The notes under the pieces are model-generated. The model saw only the letters and a list, made by a program, of their open reading frames with translations. It searched no databases and was not told where the DNA came from. A stretch of DNA of 64,000 bases from Acidimicrobiaceae bacterium (GTDB lineage: Bacteria > Actinomycetota > Acidimicrobiia > Acidimicrobiales > Aldehydirespiratoraceae). The DNA lies in the NCBI GenBank assembly GCA_009837445.1, contig VXTM01000007.1, positions 1 through 64,000 of the forward strand, read 5' to 3'. This document shows positions 26,296 to 34,653 of the stretch, in pieces; position 1 is the stretch's first letter, and each line of letters starts with the position of its first letter. The position numbers were made by a program, and so were the translations under genes.

Positions 26296-27496
26296 GGTTG
26301 GCGCCGGCTCGGATCAGGCGTCGGCGGCCGGCGTCGGCGGCCAGCGCGGCCAGCAGGGCGCAGGCCGCGATCGTCAGGAACCCGGCGGTGTAGGAGACCT
26401 GCTCGGCCAGCAGGCCGAAGGCGAACGGTCCGACCACCCCGCCGACGTTGAGCCCGCCCGAGGTCATGCCGGTGGCCGCGCCGGGGGAGTCCCGGTAGGC
26501 CCGGACCACCGAGTGGACCATCAGCCCGCTCCAGGCCCACCCCACACCGAGTGCGAACATCGCGCCCGCCGGGACCAGCACTACCGAGCCGGTGGCCGCG
26601 GCCAGGTAACCCAGCGTGCTGGTGCCCAGCAGCAGCGACACGATCCGCAGGTGCCCGGACTCGAAGCGGTCGGCCAGGTAGCCCGCCGCGATCCGGGTGG
26701 CGATCGGCAGGCCGCTGGCCACCGCCAGCAGGCCGCCGGCGAGGCCCTCGGTGAGGCCGGCGTTGGTGGCGGCCGACACGAAGAAGGCGGCCATGGTCGT
26801 GGCCGCGGCCGACCCCAGCGCGGCGGCCAGCCCGATCAGGTTCAGCGGTCCGTAGTCGATCCTGCTCAGGCCCCGGGTCGCTCCCCCGGTCCTGACCGTG
26901 TGGCCGGGCCGGGCCCGGTATCCGGGTGCCAGCAGCAGGCCGGTCATCGGCACGGCCACCGCGAACCCGAACGCCCAGCGCCACCCCAGCGTCCGCCCGA
27001 TGGCGGGCACTGCCAGACCGGCCAACAGCACCGACAGGGGCACCGCCGCGGCCTGGACGCCGAAGAACAGGCCGTGCCGGCGGGCGTCGGTGCCCCGGGC
27101 CACCATGGTCTTAGTCCCCGGCCCGGCGATGGTAAGCCCGATCGCCCCTACGCCCAGCGCGGCCAGCAGCAGCCAGTAGGACTGCACCACGAGAGCGATC
27201 CCCAGCAGCGCGGCGGCGCTGCAGATGTTGGCCACCCGCAGCGACCGCTGCGGGCCGAGCCGGTCGGTGAGCGTCCCGGCGTGGGGCGATGTCACCGCGG
27301 CCAGCAGGAAGAAGAAGGCCACTGCCGAGCCCAGGCCGGCTTCGGTGAAGCCCAGGTCGTCGCCCATCTGCAGCGCCAGCGCGCCTGCCCCGAACGCCGG
27401 GAACATGGCCGCCGTCTGCGACGACACCGACGAGACCAGTGAGACGACCGGCCTGGTCGGCTCGCCGGCCAGCCCGCCGCTGGCTGCCTGGGTCAC
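26291..27496 (-). CDS. MFS transporter
   Basis: This 401-residue major facilitator has the loop motif GTLTDRLGPQRSLRV and the half-repeat GYLADRFESGHLR; GVGWAWSGLMVHSVVRAYRDSPGA precedes the last helices. Its GTG start overlaps the stop of the luciferase-like gene (GTGA), giving translational coupling, so it probably imports that enzyme's substrate or exports its product. The downstream MFS gene is its duplicate. Confidence 0.9.
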   Translation of the reverse strand: MTQAASGGLAGEPTRPVVSLVSSVSSQTAAMFPAFGAGALALQMGDDLGFTEAGLGSAVAFFFLLAAVTSPHAGTLTDRLGPQRSLRVANICSAAALLGIALVVQSYWLLLAALGVGAIGLTIAGPGTKTMVARGTDARRHGLFFGVQAAAVPLSVLLAGLAVPAIGRTLGWRWAFGFAVAVPMTGLLLAPGYRARPGHTVRTGGATRGLSRIDYGPLNLIGLAAALGSAAATTMAAFFVSAATNAGLTEGLAGGLLAVASGLPIATRIAAGYLADRFESGHLRIVSLLLGTSTLGYLAAATGSVVLVPAGAMFALGVGWAWSGLMVHSVVRAYRDSPGAATGMTSGGLNVGGVVGPFAFGLLAEQVSYTAGFLTIAACALLAALAADAGRRRLIRAGANP

Positions 27497-28461
27497 TTCA
27501 AGCCGAAGTTGTCTCGCAGCACCGTCCCGGCCTCGGCGATGGCGCCGAGGTCGGTGGTGTCGTGCATGTTGACGATCAGCCCGTCGAGCCCGGCGTCGAA
27601 CAGGGCCGCCACCTGCTCGCACACGCTGTCACGGTCGCCCTCCAGTGCGTAGCCCTGGTACTTCTCCATGCTCATGTTGCGGGTATGGCGCATCTCGGCG
27701 CCGAGCCGGGCTGCGTCGGCGGTGGTGTCGGCCATGACCAGCGCGCCGAGGCGGGTCTTGGATATCTCGGCCGGGTCGCGGCCGGCCTTCTCGCAGTGGG
27801 CCTCGAGCACGTCGAGTTTGTGGCGCACCCCGGCCGGGTCGCCGAAGATGTTGCAGGCGTCGGCGTGACGAGCCGCGATCTGCAGTGTTCGCCGCTCGCC
27901 GCCCCCGCCCACCAGGATGGGCGGACCGCCCGCCGCCAGGGGTCGGGGCCGGTTCAGGGCTCCGGCCACCCGGTGGTGGGTCCCCGACACGGTGGCCGGG
28001 CCGCCGTCGAACATGGCCCGGCAGATCCGCACCGCGTCCTCCAGCCGGTTCATGCGCTCGCCCACCGGCGGAAAGTCGTAGCCGTAGGCGATGTGCTCGG
28101 CCTCGAACCAGGCTGCGCCGATGCCGAGCACGGCCCGCCCGCCCGACACGATGTCGAGGGTGGTGACCGTCTTGGCCAGCAGGGCGGGGTTGCGGTACGT
28201 GACGCCGGTGACGAGCGCACCCAGCCGGGCGGTCCGGGTCCAGGGGGCCAGGGCCGCCAGCAGGGTGTAGGGCTCCAGCATCGGCTCGTGGTCGGAGCCC
28301 ATCGGCGGGATCTGGTGGAAGTGGTCCATCACCCACAGCGAGTCGAACCCGCTGTTCTCGGCGGTGGCCGCGGCGGCGCACACCGCGTTGAACAGGTCGG
28401 CGTCGTCGATGCCTAGGTACGTGAAACTGGGGATGTTGAACCCGAACCGCGTAAGCGTCAT
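27493..28461 (-). CDS. Luciferase-like F420-dependent oxidoreductase
   Basis: This 322-residue TIM-barrel flavin/F420 enzyme shows FGFNIPSFTYLG, SGFDSLWVMDHFHQIPPMG, LGALVTGVTYRNPALLAKTVTTLDIVSGGRAVLGIGAAWFEAEH (the family signature) and ILVGGGGERRTL. The ATG at 28461 lies only 6 nt after TATACA of the operator, which leaves no room for a ribosome site, so the mRNA is probably leaderless. The longer track start overlaps the operator. It is coupled to the MFS gene and divergent from the D-threonine-aldolase-like gene. Confidence 0.92.
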   Translation of the reverse strand: MTLTRFGFNIPSFTYLGIDDADLFNAVCAAAATAENSGFDSLWVMDHFHQIPPMGSDHEPMLEPYTLLAALAPWTRTARLGALVTGVTYRNPALLAKTVTTLDIVSGGRAVLGIGAAWFEAEHIAYGYDFPPVGERMNRLEDAVRICRAMFDGGPATVSGTHHRVAGALNRPRPLAAGGPPILVGGGGERRTLQIAARHADACNIFGDPAGVRHKLDVLEAHCEKAGRDPAEISKTRLGALVMADTTADAARLGAEMRHTRNMSMEKYQGYALEGDRDSVCEQVAALFDAGLDGLIVNMHDTTDLGAIAEAGTVLRDNFGLK

Positions 28462-28466
28462 GATTC

Positions 28467-28476
28467 CTGTATACAG
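28467..28476. promoter_or_regulatory. Palindromic operator CTGTATACAG (site 6)
   Basis: A perfect 10-bp palindrome between the divergent luciferase-like gene (5 bp away) and the D-threonine-aldolase-like gene (23 bp away). It must overlap the -10 region of the leaderless minus-strand promoter. Confidence 0.72.
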
Positions 28477-28499
28477 CAATCCGGTCCACGCCTGAACCG

Positions 28500-29519
28500 A
28501 TGCGGCCCGTGACCGCGGATCCGCAGACCCTCGATCAGCTCCCCACGCCCAGTCTGGTTGTGGAGCGCAGCCTGTTCGACGCCAACGTCGCGGCCATGGC
28601 CGCGGCGTGGCCCGGAACGTCGCTGCGGCCCCACGTGAAGGCGTTCAAGTCCACCGCCATCGCCCGGATCCTCGCCTCCGGCGGCCACCAGGGATTCTGC
28701 GCGGCCACCATCCGGGAGCTGGAGGGCCTGGCCGCGGCCGGGCTCGGTCACGACCTGCTGCTGGCCAACGAGGTGCTGGACGCGTCGCGGCTGGGCCGTC
28801 TCGTCGATGCCGGCCATCGGGTCACGGTCGCCGTCGACTCCGACGCCACCGTCGCCGGCGCGGCGGCCGGGGGCGTGTCCGAGGTGCTGGTCGACGTGAA
28901 CGTCGGGCTCAGGCGCTGCGGCTGCGACCCCGGCGACGCCGGACGCCTCGCCGGCGCGGCCCGGGCCGCGGGGCTGGAGGTCCGCGGCGTGATGGGTTAC
29001 GAGGGCCACCTGATGATGGCCGGCGCCGACGCCAAGGCGGCCGGCGTGCAGGCCTCGATGGAGCTGCTCCTCGAAGCTCACGCCGCGGTCGGCGGTGACG
29101 TCGTGTCGGGCGGCGGCACCGGCACCTTCGCGGTCAACCGGTGGGTGACCGAGCTCCAGGCCGGCTCGTTCTGCCTGCTCGACACCGACTACGCCCGGCT
29201 CGACAGCCCGTTCGAGATCGCGGTCTCGGTGCTGGCCACCGTGATCTCGGTGACCGGCGGCCGGTGGGCGGTGGCCGACGCCGGCCTCAAGGCCTTCGGC
29301 ATGGACCATGGGCCGCCGTCGTGGCCCGGGGGCGAGGTGATGTTCGTGTCGGACGAGCACACCACCCTGGTCGATCCCGACCGCACGCTGGCCGTCGGCG
29401 ATCGGGTGAGGCTGCTGCCCGGGCACCTCGACCCGACCGTCGCCCGTCACCAGTGCCTCTGGGTGGTCGACGGCGACGACGTGATCGACCGCTGGCCCAT
29501 CGATCTGCGCCACTGGTGA
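28500..29519 (+). CDS. D-threonine aldolase/D-serine dehydratase-like PLP enzyme (alanine racemase N-fold)
   Basis: This 339-residue fold-type III PLP enzyme begins LPTPSLVVERSLFDANVAAM. The PLP lysine lies in RPHVKAFKSTAIAR, and VDVNVGLRRCGCDPG and GVMGYEGHLMM are typical. The C-terminal metal site of the family is visible as EHTTLVDPD plus PGHLDPTVARHQCLWVVDGD. It would split or dehydrate a beta-hydroxy D-amino acid. An 8-bp gap separates it from the FAD oxidase gene. Confidence 0.88.
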   Translation: MRPVTADPQTLDQLPTPSLVVERSLFDANVAAMAAAWPGTSLRPHVKAFKSTAIARILASGGHQGFCAATIRELEGLAAAGLGHDLLLANEVLDASRLGRLVDAGHRVTVAVDSDATVAGAAAGGVSEVLVDVNVGLRRCGCDPGDAGRLAGAARAAGLEVRGVMGYEGHLMMAGADAKAAGVQASMELLLEAHAAVGGDVVSGGGTGTFAVNRWVTELQAGSFCLLDTDYARLDSPFEIAVSVLATVISVTGGRWAVADAGLKAFGMDHGPPSWPGGEVMFVSDEHTTLVDPDRTLAVGDRVRLLPGHLDPTVARHQCLWVVDGDDVIDRWPIDLRHW

Positions 29520-29526
29520 AAGACGG

Positions 29527-30834
29527 ATGAGGACTGCCACGTTCCGCAACTGGGCCGGCAACCAGGTGTGCGTGCCGAGGGAGATCCTCAGGCCGGGCTC
29601 GCCCGAGGAGGTGGCCGCCATCGTGAGGCGGGCCGCCCATGCCGGGCTGACCGTGAAGGCGGTCGGGTCGGGCCACTCCTTCACCGACACGGCATGCACT
29701 ACCGGGATCCTGGTATCGCTGGACCGCCTGGCCGCGGTCGAGGCCGTCGACGCGGCCCAGGGCCGGGTCACCGTGCAGGCCGGCATCCGCCTCGACGTCC
29801 TCAACCGAGAGCTGCACGAGGCCGGCCTGGCCATGCCCAACCTCGGCGACATCGACCGCCAGTCGCTGGCCGGGGCCACCGCCACCGCCACCCACGGCAC
29901 CGGGATGGGCCTCGGCAACCTGGCCACCACGATCGTCGGCATGGAGATCGTCGACGGGCGGGGGGAGATCATCAGCTGCGACGGGCACCATCGGCCCGAT
30001 CTGCTCCGTGCGGCCCGGGTGGGCGTCGGGGCTCTCGGCATCGTCACCCGCCTGACCCTCCAGTGCGTCCCCGCCTTCAACCTGCATGCGGTCGAGACCG
30101 TCGAGCCGCTCGACGGGCTGCTAGACGACTTCGAGCAGCAGATGGCCGGCTACGACCACATGGAGTTCTTCTGGATCCCCGGAGCCCGTCGGGCCCACGT
30201 CAAGCGCAACAACCGCACGGATGGACCCCCGCGACCACAGAACCGGCTGGCCGCCGCTCGCGACAAGATGCTCTACGAGAATGTCGTGTTCGGGCTGGCC
30301 AACCGCACCGTGCGGCGCTTCCCGTCGTTGGCCCCGACGGTGGCCAGGCTCACCAGCGGCGCCTTCAGCGAGCGGGACTTCATCGACGCCAGCCACCGGG
30401 TGTTCGCGTCGAGGCGCCTCGTGCGCTTCAACGAGATGGAGTACGGGGTGCCCGTCGCCGCCGTGCCCGAGGCCGTGCGCCGCATCGGGGCCTTGGTCCG
30501 GAGCCTGCCCTCGCTGGTCACGTTCCCCGTCGAGGTGCGGGTATCGGCCGCCGACGACATCCCGCTGTCCACCGCCTACGGCCGCGACACCGGCTGGTTC
30601 GCGGTCCACGTCTACGCGGGCACGCCCTACCTGGCCTACTTCCAGGGGGTGGAGGCCATCGCGGCCGACTACTCCGGCCGGCCCCACTGGGGCAAGCTCC
30701 ACTTCCACGACCACCGGTCCCTGGCCCCGCTGTACCCCGAGTGGGACCGGTTCCAGCGGGTCCGCTCCGAGCTCGATCCGGCCGGGACTTTCTCCAACAG
30801 CTACACCGATAGGGTCCTCGGGCCGATCGCCTGA
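29527..30834 (+). CDS. FAD-linked aldonolactone oxidase-like protein (VAO family)
   Basis: This 435-residue flavoprotein has the FAD-binding PP loop VGSGHSFTDTACT (His for covalent FAD, as in L-gulono- or D-arabinono-lactone oxidase), then SLAGATATATHGTG and VGVGALGIVTRLTLQ. The C-terminal GRPHWGKLHFHD is the ALO-family HWGK motif. It oxidises a sugar lactone or polyol with O2 or another acceptor. It follows the aldolase-like gene by 7 bp. Confidence 0.92.
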   Translation: MRTATFRNWAGNQVCVPREILRPGSPEEVAAIVRRAAHAGLTVKAVGSGHSFTDTACTTGILVSLDRLAAVEAVDAAQGRVTVQAGIRLDVLNRELHEAGLAMPNLGDIDRQSLAGATATATHGTGMGLGNLATTIVGMEIVDGRGEIISCDGHHRPDLLRAARVGVGALGIVTRLTLQCVPAFNLHAVETVEPLDGLLDDFEQQMAGYDHMEFFWIPGARRAHVKRNNRTDGPPRPQNRLAAARDKMLYENVVFGLANRTVRRFPSLAPTVARLTSGAFSERDFIDASHRVFASRRLVRFNEMEYGVPVAAVPEAVRRIGALVRSLPSLVTFPVEVRVSAADDIPLSTAYGRDTGWFAVHVYAGTPYLAYFQGVEAIAADYSGRPHWGKLHFHDHRSLAPLYPEWDRFQRVRSELDPAGTFSNSYTDRVLGPIA

Positions 30835-30858
30835 ACCCGAGCGAGACGGGAGCCCAAC

Positions 30859-31332
30859 ATGAACACCCCGGCCGCCAGCGAGCACTCGGACACCGACGAG
30901 CAGTCGCTCAAGGAGTGGGTGGACCGCTTCTCGGGCCATGTGGCCAACCTCCGCTACGACGACGCCGCCGCCATGATGGATCCCGAGGTCAACAGCTTCA
31001 GCACCTGGACCGACGTGGTGGTGGGGGTGGAGCACTTCGTCAACGCCCAGTGGCGCAACGTCTGGCCCACCATGACCGACTTCGTCCTGCTCACCGGCAA
31101 GATGCGGTCCCGTGTCTCGCCCGACCGTCTGATGGCCGGGGTGATGGTCACCTGGACCTCGACTGGCTACGCGGAGGACGGTGAGCCCTTCGACCGACCG
31201 GGCCGCTGCTCGTTCGTGCTGGTCAGAGACTCCGTCGACGGCCCCTGGCGCGGCGTCCAAGGCCACTTCTCGCTGATGAGAGGCGTCCCCCAGCAGTCCT
31301 TCGGCCCGGGCGGCCATAAGCGAGTGGAGTAG
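30859..31332 (+). CDS. SnoaL/NTF2-like protein
   Basis: This 157-residue protein has an alpha/beta cone pattern: EWVDRFSGHVANLRYDDAAAMMDPEVNSFSTWTDVVVG, VNAQWRNVWPTM, then strands GVMVTWTSTGY and RCSFVLVRD, ending GPWRGVQGHFSLMRG. This is the DUF4440/SnoaL-like class, enzymes or ligand binders of unknown substrate. It is the last gene of the 28.5-31.3 kb operon and is followed by a family-2 hairpin repeat. Confidence 0.8.
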   Translation: MNTPAASEHSDTDEQSLKEWVDRFSGHVANLRYDDAAAMMDPEVNSFSTWTDVVVGVEHFVNAQWRNVWPTMTDFVLLTGKMRSRVSPDRLMAGVMVTWTSTGYAEDGEPFDRPGRCSFVLVRDSVDGPWRGVQGHFSLMRGVPQQSFGPGGHKRVE

Positions 31333-31357
31333 CCGGGCGGGGAGGGGGCGCTCAGCT

Positions 31358-31439
31358 AGGCGGGGGATGCGGGTGTTCGACTTACGAGCAAGTCGGGCGA
31401 AGCCCGTGCGAGCAAGCGGACACCCGTAGCACCCGCCGG
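31358..31439 (+). repeat. Hairpin repeat family 2, copy 1
   Basis: This sequence of about 80 bp recurs in reverse orientation at 37033-37112. Long arms GGGTGT.CGAC and GCGGACACCC flank the apex GGGC-GAA-GCCC. It lies 26 bp after the SnoaL-like stop and 52 bp before the convergent FtsH-like stop. It may terminate both. Confidence 0.85.
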
Positions 31440-31490
31440 TCCCCGCGCGCCCTTCCCCCGGCGGTCGGAGCGACTCCGGGGCGGGTCCCG

Positions 31491-33986
31491 TCAGGCGGGC
31501 TGGTCGTCTGAGGAGCCGTTGGAGCTGGAGGACTCGGCGCCGGCCGCGGCGCCGGCGGCGACCGGGACGGCGACCGCCTCTACCAAGCGGCCGGTGATGC
31601 CCGAGATCCTGGGCAGGGGCGGCAGCTCCATCCCGCCTATTCGGCGCAGCTCCAGCACCGCGGCGTGGTAGTCCTCGAGGGCCTTGATGGCCTCGGGCGT
31701 GTAGTAGCCCCTGCCGTCGAGGAAGGGGCCGACGTTGCGGTCGACGATGGCGCTCACATCCTCGCCGGTGATGGTCTTGTGGGTCTCCAGCGCGTGGGCC
31801 ACCGCCAGGACCTCGATGCGGTTGGCCTCCAGCAGGGCCCTGGCCGCGTCGTAGCGGTCGGCCAGCCGGGTCTCGACCTGGTCGCCGAGCCCGGTGCGCA
31901 GCAGCTCCCGCTCAGGGTCCTCGTCGTCGCCCTTGCGCTGCCCGCCGCCGATGCCGAACTGGCGCTGCACCGCGTGGCTGGCGAAGGTCTCGCCCATGCC
32001 CCAGTAGCCGGCCATCATCGTGGCCAGCTGGGTGGCGTTGCGCAGGTCGCCGCCGACCCCAGAGGAGTTGTCGTCGCCGAAGAACATCCGCTCCCCGGCC
32101 AGCGACGCCAGCGACACCTCCAGGTCGGACTCGTACTCCGAGCGCCAGTGAGTGAAGCGGTCCTCGGGCGGGATGTGCGAAACGAATCCGCCGACGTTGC
32201 CCCGGCGCTCGATGGTGGCCAGGTCGATCATGCGGTGGCGGCTGACCCGGTGCAGGGCCACCGCGTGGCAGGCCTCGTGGATGGCCAGGGCGTGGCGCTC
32301 GTGCTCGACGTAGTCGAAGTCGTCGGCCAGGCCGTGCTCCTTGAGCTGCTTGGCCTTGATCATGTCGGCCCAGGTGATGACCCGCCGGCCGTCGCGGATG
32401 GCGGTGATGAGGGCCTCGTTCACCATGTCCTTGATGGTGGCCCCGGTGGCGTAGGGGGTGATGGTGGCCAGCTTCTCGATGTCGTCGTCGGTGAGGACGT
32501 GCTCGACCTTGTCCAGGTAGCCCTCGTAGGTGCGCTTGCGGCCCTCCTGGGTGGGGTAGCCGACCTTGTAGATGCGGTCGATGCGGCCCGGCCGCAGCAT
32601 TGCCGGGTCTAGGGCCTCGGGCAGGTTGGAGGCCATCATCACCAGTATCCGGAACTTCGGGGGCGGTTTGGGCCGCATGCCCAGCATCTTGCGCACGATC
32701 CGGTTGAAGAAGCCGCGAGGCTTCTTGAGGCCCGACAGCTCGGCCAGCAGAGCCTGGAGGGTGCCCATGCCGCCCCCGCCGCCCATCATCATGATCGACT
32801 CCCGCCGGGGGCCACTCCACTCGCTCCCGCCGTAGGCGCCCAGCGTGCCGGCCCGGTCGTAGCCGCCCAGCGCGACCTCTTGCAGGGCCTGCTGAGCGCC
32901 CGCCGAGAGGTACGGGTACGACGAGCCGGGCTCGGTGGCGTCGCGCAGGAACGCCGCGAACCGCTCCGAGCCGAAGCCGCCGCCGTCGCCGACCGCCCCG
33001 CCCCGGTTGCCCAGGGCGTCAGCCTCGTCGAAGAACGCCACCACGCCCCCGTAGCGCAGGGCCAGCTTGCGGAGCTTGCGGAACAGGCCCTTCACCTTGA
33101 GGATGCCAACGCCGAAGAACATGTTCATGAACGCGCCGGGCTCGACGAACACGAACGGCTTGCCGGTCTCGCCGGCGGCGGCCTCGGCCAGCAGCGTCTT
33201 GCCGGTGCCGGGCGGGCCGTAGAGCAGGATGCCGCCGGGGGCGTAGCCGCCGACCTCCTCGATGGCCTCGGGGTTCTCCAGGAAGATCAGGTTCTCCCGC
33301 ACCCGCTCCTTGACCGGGTCCTGGCCCCACACGTCGTCGAAGCGGGTGTCGATGTCGTCGGGGAAGTAGGTCTCGACCCCGCCCCGGGACAGGAACCAGA
33401 ACAGCAGCACGAACTGGCTGATCAGCAGCAGCGGGTAGATGATCAGCCGTGCGGCCCACGGGAGCCAGCTGTTGAGAAGGCCGGGAAGGCCGATGAGGGC
33501 GGCGACCGGGTTCTGGTCGGTGAACTGGCCGATGATCACACCGAACAGCAGCAGCCAGAACAGGATCCGGAGCACCCGGGCGATCCGGAAGCGGATCCAC
33601 GGGTCCATGCGGGACTTGCGGTTCTCGACCCGGGCGAAGACCTTGAACTTCCAGAACCGGTAGTAGCCCGACCAGTGCTCGGCCACCACGAAGTGCAGCT
33701 GGCGCAGGACCTCCAGCCCGAGCAGCACCCAGATCCAGGCCTGACTGTCGACGGTCTCCCAGAAGCCGTCGGCCACCGACTTGATGGGGTTGCCGTTCAG
33801 CTTCTGCCACCAGAAGAAGGCGAACAGGACCGACCCCAGGATCAGGTACTTCGAGCGGTCCCAGGGATCGAGCTTCCGCCGGGTCTTGCGGTCGGCGTCG
33901 CGGGGACGCGACGTGGTCGAGCCGAGAGTCATCTCGTGCTCGGACGGCCCCTTCGCGGAACGGGAACTCCTACGCCTCAGCCGCAC
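31491..33986 (-). CDS. FtsH-like membrane AAA+ metalloprotease with a large insertion
   Basis: This 831-residue protein has hydrophobic segments near residues 48-60, 82-92, 140-153 and 180-199. The AAA module follows: Walker A GPPGTGKT (257-264), Walker B VVAFFDEAD (315-323), arginine-finger region LRPGRIDR. The zinc motif HEACH (570-574) and a downstream aspartate in GVGGDLRNA (about 647) indicate an active protease. About 110 glycine-rich residues are inserted between Walker B and the SNL sensor (453), unlike housekeeping FtsH. The N-terminus is also longer and more hydrophobic than usual. It sits 3 bp after a lipoprotein gene, a likely partner. Confidence 0.88.
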   Translation of the reverse strand: MRLRRRSSRSAKGPSEHEMTLGSTTSRPRDADRKTRRKLDPWDRSKYLILGSVLFAFFWWQKLNGNPIKSVADGFWETVDSQAWIWVLLGLEVLRQLHFVVAEHWSGYYRFWKFKVFARVENRKSRMDPWIRFRIARVLRILFWLLLFGVIIGQFTDQNPVAALIGLPGLLNSWLPWAARLIIYPLLLISQFVLLFWFLSRGGVETYFPDDIDTRFDDVWGQDPVKERVRENLIFLENPEAIEEVGGYAPGGILLYGPPGTGKTLLAEAAAGETGKPFVFVEPGAFMNMFFGVGILKVKGLFRKLRKLALRYGGVVAFFDEADALGNRGGAVGDGGGFGSERFAAFLRDATEPGSSYPYLSAGAQQALQEVALGGYDRAGTLGAYGGSEWSGPRRESIMMMGGGGGMGTLQALLAELSGLKKPRGFFNRIVRKMLGMRPKPPPKFRILVMMASNLPEALDPAMLRPGRIDRIYKVGYPTQEGRKRTYEGYLDKVEHVLTDDDIEKLATITPYATGATIKDMVNEALITAIRDGRRVITWADMIKAKQLKEHGLADDFDYVEHERHALAIHEACHAVALHRVSRHRMIDLATIERRGNVGGFVSHIPPEDRFTHWRSEYESDLEVSLASLAGERMFFGDDNSSGVGGDLRNATQLATMMAGYWGMGETFASHAVQRQFGIGGGQRKGDDEDPERELLRTGLGDQVETRLADRYDAARALLEANRIEVLAVAHALETHKTITGEDVSAIVDRNVGPFLDGRGYYTPEAIKALEDYHAAVLELRRIGGMELPPLPRISGITGRLVEAVAVPVAAGAAAGAESSSSNGSSDDQPA

Positions 33987-33989
33987 GTC

Positions 33990-34598
33990 TCAGCCCTCCA
34001 CCGTGAAGGTGCTCATAACCTCTTCGATCAACGTGGCGTTGGCCTTGTAGCAGCCGATGCTGCACCGGAGGTCGACGCTGTAGACGACGCTGTTGATGCT
34101 GTCGGTCAGGACCAGCCGGTCGCCCATCAACTCGAGGCCCTCGGCGGTGACCTCCTTCCAGATGAAGCGGTGACCGGAGACGTCGCCGACGGTCACGAGG
34201 TGGTGAAGCAACTCCTGCACCCCTTCCTGCTCGCCGGACACCTCCGGGAAGAAGAACGTGAGCGGCAGCCTCTCCTGGATGCGCCGATCGACCGGCTGGA
34301 CCTCGACGGATCCCGTCACGTAGTCGGACGAGCCCCCGAGGGTGCCGGGAGCGGCGTCGAACTCGGCCCGCCACGGCAGGACGAACTCGCCGGGAATGGG
34401 CTGGATGTCGTCGTCGGGGGTGAGGGCGAAGTTGACGGTCCCCTCGGACACCACGTTCCAGTCCTCGGGGATCTTCAGGAAGACGGTGTCGTCGGCGTTC
34501 TCGACGTACTGGTAACCCGAACGGCCGCACCCCGCGAGCAGCACCGCCGCTGTGATCAGCGCCAGCGGTGCGACACGTGCCCACACCGGGAGCCTCAT
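33990..34598 (-). CDS. Lipoprotein of unknown function
   Basis: This 202-residue protein starts with a signal peptide ALITAAVLLAGC (lipobox LLAGC), so it is anchored at the outer face of the membrane. The rest is mostly strand-like (FLKIPEDWNVVSEGTVNFAL, VEVQPVDRRI, MSTFTVEG), resembling secreted PsbP/LpqN-like folds. Two cysteines in DLRCSIGCYKA may form a disulfide. The start MRLPVW was chosen for the signal peptide. Immediately upstream of the FtsH-like gene, it may regulate or feed that protease. Confidence 0.82.
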   Translation of the reverse strand: MRLPVWARVAPLALITAAVLLAGCGRSGYQYVENADDTVFLKIPEDWNVVSEGTVNFALTPDDDIQPIPGEFVLPWRAEFDAAPGTLGGSSDYVTGSVEVQPVDRRIQERLPLTFFFPEVSGEQEGVQELLHHLVTVGDVSGHRFIWKEVTAEGLELMGDRLVLTDSINSVVYSVDLRCSIGCYKANATLIEEVMSTFTVEG

Positions 34599-34653
34599 GC
34601 CTCTATTCAACCGCATTCTCGGCTGCAATACGACCGGATCGGCCGCTCAGCCT

